From positions 14,026,501 through 14,090,500 of the forward strand of contig CM056561.1 of NCBI GenBank assembly GCA_029721515.1: a DNA stretch of 64,000 nt, in the 5' to 3' direction. The stretch comes from Synanceia verrucosa (lineage: Eukaryota > Chordata > Actinopteri > Perciformes > Synanceiidae). The notes beneath the pieces were generated by a model that did no database searches, was not told the DNA's origin, and was given only the letters and a program-made list of their open reading frames with translations. Shown here in pieces: positions 9,418 to 20,809 of this stretch (positions are counted from its first letter, which is position 1; each line of letters opens with the position of its first letter). The position numbers and the translations under genes were made by a program.

Positions 9418-12400
9418 CTACACAGCTGTTTTACTGGGGTTGTCAGGGTCGAAAGTCATGATCTCCATGTGGATAAGACCTGAATGGATAAAAAAATTAA
9501 AGTAATACTGAACTAATACTGTGAAAACACTACAATTATATTTATTATAAGAGTTACTCAAATATTGATCATTGTCAATATACTGCACTCTCTGAGCATT
9601 GTAAAACTTACTCTTCCACTCCCAAACAGCCAGCTCCAGGCTCTCGAAGGAGTCGTCATAAGATTCAGAGTCTGGCTCGCACTCTGGGTCATGATATTCA
9701 GCCAGGAATGGGTGTGACAGTCCTTGCTTAGCTGTCAGCCTTGTCTCTGGGTCCAGCAATAACATCCCCTCCAGAAGGTGTACAGCTGGAAGCATCAAGA
9801 AAGAATAATTCTTTTATTGATCCCTCAGACTGGGAAATTGCAGTTTTCACTCTGTTGGTCTTTTTGCTATTTTTTCCCTTTACTGCACATCTACTGCACA
9901 GGTTAAGCGTGTAGAATTTAGGTATCTAGTGGTGAGGTTGCAGATTGCAAACAACCAAAGACCCATTCCATTAACCTCTCTCTTGCAAAGCACTACAGAG
10001 ATCTGTGGTATCTTTAAATGCAAAAAACGCAGTGCATTTCTGTTTAAGTCAATAAGCAAAAGCAGTTCAGTGCACCATTTTCATCCATGGATGAGAACAC
10101 GTCCTTGAAGTTTTTCTTCTTTTGTGGTGGAAGACCCTGCACATACGATTGTGCCTGGAAAACAGTTAAGATTGGTTACACTTCATATGAAAGCTGCAAA
10201 GGATTGATATTAGCTCACATATCAAGGCAGGTGCACAATACTTACATCTTTACTCTGCATCTTCTGGACCAGGGAGGCATCTGGTGTTCCTGTCAGGCGC
10301 AGGATCTTCTTCAGCTGGTCAATACCTGAACAGACTGGTTCAGGAAGCCCCACAATGCACAACAAACACTACATACAGATCTGGTGTTAGAGCAATTATA
10401 AGTACTTAATCATATCAACAAAATATCTTGTTAAAGGGATAGTACAGACATTTAATACCATATTTCCTCAAAGTAGGTGATATATAAAAAGAAGAATGGC
10501 CATGGTATGAATTTCATCCATTATGTAGGTTTATCTTTTTTTTTTTCAGGGAAATTCCTCCATTTTTCGGGCTTCATACTTGCAATTTAAAATTAAAGAA
10601 AGTTACCAAGCCTGAGCTGAAATATTGTTGATGATAAAATCTGTAATTTTCACAGACTTTTCAAAGAAAACTCAGAATAACCACAGAAGAAACCATACAA
10701 CTGTTTTATATTCAATTATCAAGTAAACTTCAAGCTTCTATAATGTGCAAAAAAGAAATGTGAATTGTTTGTGTTCCGATCCGTTGGCAACTCTAGGGAA
10801 GACATTGTGGAAGTCCCTTAAAGTCAGATTGTATAAAATTAACCCTTTCATAGTGTGATTTTGCTTTTTTTCTTTCTCAGCGTTTGGTACTCAGAACAAC
10901 CATCTTGTGTCATTTCCGGTTGCAAAAAAAACAAAAAAAAACAAGAATCACCAAAATGCTAGCCTTGAGGCTTTTACATGGCAGTCCACAAACCAATGAC
11001 TATATGACACCATAAACTGGCGACAAAATATAATGGGCAGCTACCTTGATTGAAATTATTTAAGCATGAAACTTGCTGGTGAATATTTTGGATAATCTAA
11101 GAACACAGCAACATATTTTCAGATATTTTGAAAGCAGAAATGTTTATTATTACACCTTTCAGTGTTTGCTGTGTCAGAATTTATTCAGCAAAGGCATTTT
11201 CATACCCTCTGTTGATCACATCAGCTTCTCTGTGCAATCTTTCAAATTGTGCATTATATGAATAGAAACACAGCTTGAACAGTGCTTCTCATGATGAGTA
11301 AACTGACCTTTATATGTAAGTACACATAACAACATAGGAAGAGTACTCTCTAAACCTCACAACCTGCATCTGTCTTAAAAATGTTCTATATTTTAAACCA
11401 GCCCATTCTCAACCTGTGGTACGTGTACCATCAGTGGTACTTGAGCCCCCTGCTGTTTTTTTGTGAAAAATGTTGTACAGTAATACAATCATCTGCAGTG
11501 GGATAGCAGAAGAGCCCAGAGAGAGAGGGTGTGTTTGAATTAAGTAAATTTTCTGAAATACAGATGTTCTTAATGATAGTTGCCCCTTGCATTGTATGAC
11601 AATTGTATGGAAGAGTTTGCTAGTTATAATGCTACCCCTTTGTACATTGTGGTTGTGGCTGACAAAAGTTAACAATAAATAATGTTATTAGGAATAAATT
11701 TGCCCCCTGTTTGAACTGTGCAAAGATTCTAGGGGTTGTATGAGTTCCTGGCTACTATAAATGAGCATACACAGCTTTAGAGGATACTGTCATGTCCTGA
11801 GAAAAGCACTTTGCCAGTCATCATCTCAGCCAGGATACAGGCAGCTGACCAGACATCCACTGTAAAGGATAGAATTCAAATAATAAAAACATACTGAAAA
11901 TAACACTTTGTAATAAAGTAAAGTAATATTCTTACCTGTTTGACTGTAATGCATCCAGTTAAAAATGACTTCTGGTGCTCTGTACCAGCGCGTTACTACA
12001 TAACCAGTCATTTCACTCTCTGTCTGCCTTGCCAAGCCAAAATCCAGGATCTGGGAATAGTTAGGGTTAAGTTCACCATTCAGAAGCTAATGTGATGTCT
12101 ATTATGACTTGTATGTTTCAGTTGTTTTTGGCAATATTTGCTGTACTTGAGTTCCCTTGTGTTAACTCTTTTTACAGAAAAAATGAACATCTTTATGTGA
12201 AGTGATTTCAAGCCAAAATTCATCTTCAGATTGACATAAGCAATCTGATTTTGCAACACTTTTTGTTTTGGTACTTTTTTTAAACTTACCTTTAACTCAC
12301 AGTTCTCATTCACAGCAAGGTTACCAGGCTTCAGATCCTAAAATCCAACCACGAAAAAATCTTCATAGCATAAAGCCATTGTGACTTGCAATGGCCTATA

Positions 12401-15400
12401 CACTTATACACTACACAAACAGTTACTACATATTGGTAAAATAGCCTTATTTGCTTTCTTGCTGAGAGCTGGATGAAAAGACCATTACCAATATTATGTA
12501 CGGTACATTTAAGTAAACATTATGATAAAGTTCTGTAGGTGGAGCATACATAGGCAGAATAGTCTTCTCTCTGAACACATTCGCTAATGCTGGCCAGTAA
12601 GTTTTGTTGGCTTTTTCTTTTTATTAAACAATGATTGAAGAAAACACATGGTTTTATGAATATACTGTATAATGTCACTTATTCTAAGTGACTAATGGTA
12701 AGGTGGACTCAAAGACTTACAATATCAGCAAAGGACAGAAAATGTTGCTCATGGCTGAAGCTACAGTCATGGTTATGGTCATAGGTGATAATGAGAGGTA
12801 TTTTTGACTGATTTTAGACTTTAGACTTTTAGAGTCTTTAGCTCTCAGGAAGAAAGTCTGCAAGTGCAACATTTAATGTTAAAATATTGATCTATTAAAT
12901 TGAAGAAAACATAATAATTGTGAATGGTGCTGTAATGAAAAAGTTCTAACACCAACCCGATGAATGATTCCTGCAGAATGAATATACTGTAGAGAAGGAA
13001 AAGATAGATATGAACACACAGTATAAAATAGTACAAATGATCATATTGTTCAAACACAAAGTACATACATGCAGATCCACATGATCATCATGGCTTTTGG
13101 TTCTCTAAATGGCATGTTGTGGATAAAAACATTCACATTACACATCACTCATCAAGTCTCAACCTATAGCTATTTGTGAGCATGTGTTTTGTATGTTTTC
13201 CAGCTCCAAACATACCCAGACTACTCTCACATCACAGAAGAGTGCTCAAAGCACAAATACACAAGAGAATAGGGGAAAACAGATCAAAGAAATATCAACC
13301 TTAATTCAAAAAGGGGCATTTATGAGAAGTTAGTCTTGTTTTCCAATTTAGAATGTGCTTTTGCCTTTGTTTCCCTTGAGCACTCTTGGCTACACATAGT
13401 GCAAAAGCATATATAATGGTAAAGCAGTCAGTCAATCAACTGATAGTTATACGTATGCAAGCAATGCATCTGACCCTGTGTATTTAAAGGGAGAGCAGAG
13501 TGGGATAAAAAATGATGATGTCATGTCACCACACTGCTCCACCAAGCTTTATGAATGAATATGAATGACTTTTTTTTCCTAGCATTTACAGTAAATGTAA
13601 CAAGTAAGCAAATAAATTAATATTCACTTACCTTGAGTCCTCTTAGAAGCTGGTAGAACAAGTATGTGATGATGCGATCAGTTAATCTCCTCCTTTTCAT
13701 GATGTGGCCCAGATCCTGGGCTACTAATGGCATTACCATATAACTACAGCGAGATAAGTGATAGAAAACATAACATTTAAGACATATAGAAAGACAAAAT
13801 CAACAAATAGTTAAGCTATATAAACGGGGCCTAAATACCGAAGATAAGATTAGAACTCATTGCTATTGAAATGTTCTTGCACAAACCAACCACAACAAAT
13901 GCGAATAAGCATGTTCTCTCACACATCCTTGCTTTTCATTCATGCACACACATGCACACATAGTCTCAACAAGCTGTGACAATGAGCAGAAGAATGTGCC
14001 TTCTGAATCCCAACTCACAAGGTTTGGAATTTTTCCAATGTGGCATCAGGTGTGAAGACATCAATGAGGCAGATTACCTTTAAATGAAAACAAAGGGAAT
14101 ACATCATCATATTACTGTCTGTTAATAATTTCTAATGTATCACAGTCACAGTCAGCTGCCTTGGATCAGTCCATAGTTATGCTGCCATAGGTTTAGATTG
14201 CCGAGGGACTTCATATTACACACTGAGCTCCTCTCCCTCTTCATCAAGATGCCTCCGTGTCCCATGAAGGCATGTTACTAACTAGACGTCTTTGCTTCTC
14301 AGAATCCATTGCGGACAGCTTGATGTTGCTCTTCAGCCCTTTGGACATTTTCTCTCCATACAATTTCGTATGGATGAACTTTTGTCATGTGATTATGTGT
14401 GTTTTTCACAGAGTACGAAGGGTGCCATATCCTATACAGATTATAAAGCCCTCTGAGGGAAATTTGTAATTTGTGATATACCAATAAAACTGACTTGACA
14501 CATGTTTCTGTATGTTTACCAGAGATTCCGTCAAAAGCACTTGCACATCCATTATTGTTATCTGGTGGAGCATAAACAAAGAGTGGAACCTTGTCAGGAG
14601 CCCATGTTAAAATCTGGCCACTGCATGTTATTCCCTTTGGCTTTAGGGCGTGGCTACCTTGTGATCGATGAGTAATTATTGCAACATTGTTCGGTCGGCT
14701 TGTTGTCCATGTTTTCATCTTAGAATTTTAACCCATTTACAGTATGCTTTCACTTCATGAAAGTTAATTGCAACATTTTGGTTGCATAAAAATATCGTAT
14801 TCAGCATTCAGTTGTAGCTACTTAGCTCCAACCTTTTATGTCACAAACAAGATGGCGACAGCCAAAGACCAGAATGGCAACAGCAAAGAAGCCATAGCAG
14901 TCCAAACACATCAATGTGATGGCTTTAGCTTATACTGTATGCAGCCTATGGGTTCAAGCAAAAAAGCTCACTACTCTATTTATTCTAAATACAAAAACTG
15001 AAATTGGCAATACAAGATCCAAAAAGGATCAAAGAGCTTTTGTTGACAAATGCAAACTCACTGACTTTGATGAGCAGAGTATAGGAAGGTTTTGTCAGTG
15101 TATGGCTCCTTGAATGTGTTCAATGTAAATACTAAATCATGAGGGTTCTAACAATAAACAACACAGCAACCTTGTCAGGGAACACTGATGAGATTATAGG
15201 CTTTTGTTGAATGCTCAACAAAGCTTGCTTATTCTCAAAATCACCTCATCTTAAAATACCTAACCAAAAATACCTAACCAAAATGAGTGCCTATGGCATG
15301 TTATTGTACTGTACTCGATTATATCATATCAATGAATTTTCTCATGTATTTCAATCGACCCCTTCTGGGAAAAAAAAAAAAATCCTACATTTTCATGCTG

Positions 15401-16673
15401 TATGTGACGGAGCAGCCTGAGTTCCCTGTAGGCCCGTTTGGCGTGGATTAGGGTCTGGAAAGGACGATACAGCTTCTTGATGGCCACCTTCTCTTTGGTC
15501 TTTTGGTCAATGGCAGAACTAAGTGAGAATCAAACAAAGTGTAAAAGACATGTTACAGTGGGAGGATCATGTTTTTATTTATTTGCTTAGTATGTTTTGA
15601 TTGATTGTAGGCCTGATACACCATATCAGCTATCAAATGCCCATCACAATCTCTTTGATGGTTATCATTTTCAAATTTGTCTGACACACATTCCAAAATG
15701 CAATATATTTAATTTAGAATTGAAAACAATAAATATTTGGCTAAAGGAAATAAATGATTAAGTCAATTATCAAAATATGTGCAGTCATTATTATTTTTCT
15801 AAATGCTAACTGATTTTTTTGATTGACTACTTTATATTCACTTTTTAATAATATTTCTTTGTGAATGTATTATTGCCGAACTGGCTGCAACATAAGGGGC
15901 ACCTACTAAATCCTAGGACCAAATATGAAAATATTTGGAATAACAGCTTGTCTGTCTGTGACTTATCATTAAACAGAACTATGTCTGGGTTTCTCTATGT
16001 TGGGAAAAGAGATTCTTGTCATACTGAAGGACTTGCATTGACTTGCTGATTTGCCTCAGGCGCACAATAGTGCTTCTGTTAGCAGAGTAATCCAGACCTC
16101 TTGGACTGCTGGGAGTGGAATTCAGACATAAGGCTTACATGTAGAAAATCACTTGTGTTAACAATTATTAATCAATTAGTGAACAACAAAGGCAGGTACC
16201 TTTGATCATTTTCAGAACAGCATCACTATATTATGATACATTATGTTTGCCAATTGATGTTATGACTGCTATGTTTCAGGTAGGTAAACCATATTATATC
16301 AAATACATATAAATATTAATTTTCCTAAAGCAGATAAATGGGATGTCAAGTGGTTTATGGCTAATGCCACATGTCAGGATTAGCATATGTATAATAGGAT
16401 TATTAGACAGAAAATCGAAAAAAAAAACACATTTCATGGAGATGTACATAATACAAACAGACTGACTTTTATCAGCTTTGATGCACTCTCCTCGCCAGTA
16501 TTTCTGAAACCATGCATCCTCTTCCAGGCTCTAACTCACCTGACCGTGCCGTAGGCTCCGGAGCCAATGGGCCGCAGCGCCGTGTATCTCTCTGGGACGT
16601 CCCACGTCGTTTTCTGGACCTCCAGTCTGTGAAAGCCCGGTCTGACCGGAGAATCATTACCTGAAGAATCCAT
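9418..16673 (-). CDS. mapk12: p38-family MAP kinase, p38-gamma-like, complete 12-exon gene
   Basis: A serine/threonine kinase that phosphorylates stress-pathway targets after dual phosphorylation by MKK3/6. Exons (minus strand): 16673-16540, 15518-15389, 14077-14019, 13743-13632, 12986-12957, 12337-12290, 12050-11936, 11859-11788, 10325-10246, 10154-10076, 9785-9612, 9479-9418. All junctions are GT/AG and the joined length is 1095 nt, i.e. 364 residues, against about 367 in mammalian p38-gamma. Visible: Gly loop GSGAYG (37-42), Lys59, Glu77, HRDLKPGN (Asp156), DFG (174-176), TGY activation motif (186-188). Met112 as gatekeeper (YMVMP), PGN and GYVV mark the gamma/delta branch. The C-terminal SKTAV resembles the PDZ ligand of p38-gamma. 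Oddities: WSAAC replaces the usual WSVGC, and the docking acidic patch reads DPECEP. The start is ATG 16673 in a GCCATGG context. Kinase identity is certain; the paralogue (mapk12 versus a lost-in-mammals sister) is not. Confidence 0.93.
9803..9905 (-). mobile_element. retroposon 3'-tail fragment in the last-but-one p38 intron
   Basis: The segment CTTTTATTGATCCCTCAGAC with the following GGGAAATTGCA matches the 3' end of a fish retroposon, also visible at the tail of the SINE at 32.9 kb. It is a short antisense piece just upstream of exon 11, with no coding sequence. Confidence 0.55.
14299..14718 (-). other. unidentified 139-codon open frame in p38 intron 2
   Basis: The frame opens with ATG at 14718 (MKTWTTSRPNNVAIITHRSQ) on the same strand as the kinase gene. 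It runs through ...GISG, where a GTAAAC donor-like site occurs near 14516-14521, and on to 14299. I recognise no domain. The kinase exon phases on both sides are satisfied without it, so it is not a p38 exon. It may be a transposon gene fragment or chance. Codon use gives no clear answer by eye. Confidence 0.25.
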
Positions 16674-17900
16674 GGCGCTGTTACGAGTCAATTCCCAGAC
16701 AGGTTTTAAGTCATAGGGGTTCAGAGATTTCAAACAGACAGGTGAGATCTCAGCAAAGGTAAGAGCAGCGCAAGGGAACTCCCCCGTTCCTCCACAGCCT
16801 GCCCCCTCGAGTTGTCACATGGGCGAGCTGTCATTACCACTACCGACCAGTTGTCAAATACATGTTGACACATTAAACTCAGGTACATTGGTCATTTGCC
16901 ATTGCCAATGAGTCATTAGTAGTCTAAAAGTAGGCCTTATGGCAGAGCAGCTGTATTTGATTACATGAGATTGTACCAGTGTACTTGAGTACATTATTGT
17001 TTCTCATATCTTTCACTCCTTTACCCTTTAAGTGGAGCCTGCGGCGGAAGCGACTTCACAGTGGAGGTCCGCAGCCAGGACCTCTTGCTCAGCACGTCTG
17101 TGCCTCAACATAAGGGTGGATACTTGCATTCAGAGCTTTTTGGAGACAATATCGACCATGAACCAGTAGACGGCAGTCACACCTCATTCTGACGGACTTG
17201 AGGAGTCCCGACTTGAAGTCATCTCGAAGGATTTACAATCTGGATTTAGCAATTCATATAAGTAATATAGCTTCAGTTATGTGCCGTCACAGAACAAATT
17301 ATCGACGTTTAAGGACTGAGTTTTAATACGTTCAAGCTACTGCCTAGTACATTAGGCTAGCCAAAGTATTTCCAAAATAAAACTCTTGGCAGGGGACAAC
17401 AAGCGATGCACACGATAGGGAAACGCTTTAAAGCATAAAGTATGGCAGAACTCAAGAGTTCCTGACGGTTCCTGTCATTTAACGGTTTTGAAAAAAAGCT
17501 GTTTTGATAGAAACCGAAAAAAACTTGTTTAGTTAATGATGTAGCACGTTATTAGTTTTACGTTTTTTTTTTTGTTGTTGCTGTTATCAGTGTGGCATTA
17601 AGTACACAGATTTTACCTCACTAAAAAGTAACTGTAATAAACAGAAATATTGTACCCTGTGAGAATGCATTCTAAAAGTAACAAAAACGTAGCGTCATTA
17701 AAATGAAGATAAAGTAGCCTACCATAGTTTATCAATTTTAGACTTCTTCTAATAAATTGAGGCTGATTTATAAAATGGCACTAAATATGGCAACTAAAGC
17801 ACAATGACCTCTAAAATTGCACGTGAGTGTAACATTTTTTCCCGTTTCAAAGGCGACGGGTTTTGGAACTTTATTTTGAAGCCAATGCTGTGACATTTCC
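16674..17900. other. upstream region of the p38 gene, probable promoter area
   Basis: The bases just upstream of the kinase start are GC-richer than their surroundings (16740-16850) and contain no repeat that I recognise. No clear TATA box is seen. The direction of the flanking genes makes this the likely promoter side of the kinase. The transcription start cannot be placed from sequence alone. Confidence 0.35.
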
Positions 17901-18245
17901 TGTGCCACACTGTCTTACTCCGTTCATCTTGTGTCAGCTGCCTGTTGTTTTTGGTTGAGCCGTTCAGATGATGAGACCTGCCTGTTCTCCTTAGCGCGAC
18001 CAGCAGCCAAACAACAGAGACTGCGTCCAGTTCTGAGAGAGCTCAGACGCGTACTTACGGAGATTGCTTCTTCCTTTGAAGTGGTTACTTTCTCACATTT
18101 GCGCCTCATTTGACAGGAAACCAAAAGTATCGTGAACTAACGAGCTGGACTTCATCAGGTACTTTCTGCTTGTTAGCGTGGATTCGAGGCTCAGTTTCAT
18201 TTAACACTATGGATGACTGATTCACACACTTTACTGACCTAACTG
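17901..18245 (+). other. candidate non-coding first exon of plxnb1
   Basis: The plexin start codon lies in an exon that opens with a splice acceptor, so at least one upstream non-coding exon must exist. This stretch is repeat-free, moderately GC-rich and ends in a strong donor, ACTG then GTAAGT at 18246. A second donor-like GTACTT occurs near 18159. The left limit is arbitrary. This is inference from position and donor strength only; the true first exon could lie elsewhere in 18-51 kb. Confidence 0.2.
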
Positions 18246-20351
18246 GTAAGTTCAAGGCCATTCATTATGCACTCATGAATAGAACCGATATCATTAAGTG
18301 TTTAGTCTGAAATTGAGATAATTTGTACTTTTGGAAGGGTGCAGTAAATCCGAAAACACTTCCTTTGTCTTTACAGCCAAAGACAGAGACACAATTAGAC
18401 TACACTGTACACTACCATTGTTAGCTCTGGACTATGGTGGACGCACATTACGCCCAGCGCTCTTTTGTCAGCTGATGTAGGAGCGTGTGCGAGCCAGATG
18501 TCATGCATTGTTCACCTGCTAGCATTCTACTGGACATGGGCAGCTGTATATAGCTGCATTTAGAAAACTGAAATGATCTGCTTTGACAGTGACCATTGAA
18601 CTGATGATCAATGGGTGGTGATAATGCGCAATGATAAAGTTGGCCCTCCTTCTTTTATTAATTTCATCATAATCAATTTATCCATATAGCCTACTTTGCA
18701 GAGAATATTTGAAATGCTTCCGTCATAGAGGGACCGTGCGCCTTATAGATAAGCGCTATGATTTTAGCTGTTTTGAGACGGTGGTGAGGCTTGGCTTTGA
18801 GACGATCCCCCGTGTTGTACATATGGAGCCTACTGAATCTGAATCTAAAAAGTGTTAAAACTCATCATTTTAGGTTGTGTTCATGATTTTGCTGAAAGGG
18901 CTACAAGATGAAGATGGGGTTTGGGTTTGACAGCTGGTTCCCCTCTTCTGCAAAAGCTGCTGAACTTAATTTTGCAAAAGAAAGACAGCTTAGAAATTGA
19001 TCAAAACCAAAGCCTTTTCAAATATAATTTTTTTTGAGAGGATGAAATGTTTTGAGAGCCCATTTCAAATACAGCCTTTGTAAAGATTTTTGTAGTTGTG
19101 TAACCAAGACTTGAATCTCAAGATCTCCTGTTTCTCTTGTTTTGCTTGGGGTCTCAGCATCAAGATATTTTTGAATGGCTGGCCATCTGCTTGCTAAGGG
19201 TTTGTTCCAGAAGCACGGTATCACATTACCATGAAATGTGTGTGGTTAAGGCATCACTATACTCTGTGGTGTCTACAACAGTTCAAATGGTCACAGAAGT
19301 TCAATTTGTTTCTCAAAATCACAAGTGAATACATTAAAAAATAATAATGTTAGTGTAATATTTCAAATGAATAAAATGAATGAATAACAAAAGAAACCTC
19401 AACATAAAGCTTTATAGCGTTTACTGGAGCTTGGAAATCTCTCCTCTTTATCAAGGATCGCAATACAATGGAGGAATTGGAATTAATTTTGTTATCCTTT
19501 AACAATATTTATTCAGCTATTGAGCATTTTGTGGGTGTATTTGATGTTTTCTGTTATTTTCAAAGAAAGTGAACAGAAATGCTCTATTTGAGGTTGATTT
19601 GTTTTACCAACTGAACTTTTTTCTACATTAGTTTTTGGGCTCTATATAACCGAAAGATTGTCAGCTTCAAAATCCCTAACAATGTTGCTGGACTGTAGCC
19701 ATTTCTGCTTGCATAGCTTTTTGAAATACAAATGTGGGGTGAATATTCTCATTAGGTGGCATGCAGGAAGTGATTAGTTTTGCTATCCAGATCTCAGACC
19801 TCTCAGACACACACAGAGAGTGAATGGGTCGAAGGCCACTTCAGCTGCAGCTGGTCATTGAATAGCAATATTCTGCAGCTGAAGTAACTATTTTCCAGCC
19901 CTGTCTACGAATCATAAAAGTAACACTGCTGGGCATGTGTATATCCAGGTCAGGGTGTTATAATTTATAGGTGTCAGGTATCAGGCACACTGCACATTGA
20001 ATAATTTGCCTTTAAACAGTGTGAGATCAGAAAATGATTGGGAACATTAAAGGGTGAGCAGTGTGTGAAACACTTTCGAAATTACATGCAAGTGAACTCA
20101 CCACAGCAGGCTTTCTAATCTCTTCAAGTCAGGTGTCACATTTGGTAGTAGGATGTTTTTCACATCTGTATCACTTTTGCCATACAGACATCGGCTGGGT
20201 GGTGCATTGTCACAATTACAGGACACAATAACCTGCTTACTTTCTGATAAGCTTGTCTTGTCAGTGATTGATTATCTTGGTCACTTGTTGGATCAGTCCG
20301 GTAGTATTTCATTGTAATTATTAGCTTAGACCCTACAACTGCTGTAAAGAG
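18246..20351. other. intergenic, no gene seen
   Basis: No domain-bearing frame is found. A 13-bp perfect inverted repeat (ACTTCAGCTGCAG and its complement, 19838-19850 and 19873-19885) is present. The rest is unremarkable single-copy-looking DNA. Confidence 0.4.
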
Positions 20352-20801
20352 TAGAGATGCACCGCTCCGATACTGGGATCGGATGTTGGCTCCGATATTG
20401 ACTAATTAGCTGGATTGGATATCTGATGAATGACAACGATCCAGCATACCGATCCAGTGACTTCAATTCTGTTTGCCTCACCGGTTATGTTATCACACAG
20501 AGTAGGGCTGTGCAATCAATCTAATTTTGCAAACCGTTCCCCCCCAATCCCGCTACCCTCCGTGATCATGGGAAACCCGCTCCCCCCCGTCGCAATCCCG
20601 CTACATTTATATCTGTATTAATTTGTTACATTTTTTTTTAACAAGGCTAAATGTTTATGTCAAGCCTGATGTCTTTGCTAACATGGCAAGGTATACGGTT
20701 CATTCATTCATCAGTAGTATCGGATAGGTATCGACCGATACACTCAGCCCAGGTATCCGTATCGGGATTGGATCGGGAAAAACTGGATCGGTGCATCTTT
20801 A
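20352..20801. mobile_element. hAT-type non-autonomous element with TAGAGATGCACCG ends
   Basis: The ends read TAGAGATGCACCG and, in reverse, TAAAGATGCACCGATCC. A perfect 8-bp target duplication, GTAAAGAG, flanks it at 20344-20351 and 20802-20809, the size expected for hAT transposons. It has no transposase. It contains a nested piece, TAGGGCTGTGCAATCAATCT from 20504, followed by C-rich sequence related in reverse to the 37.8-kb minisatellite. Confidence 0.85.
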
Positions 20802-20809
20802 GTAAAGAG

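Noticed and set aside
16536..16733. Upstream in-frame extension of the p38 N-terminus to 16733
   Set aside because: The codon there is TTG, not ATG; the ATG at 16673 has a strong GCCATGG context and matches the family length.
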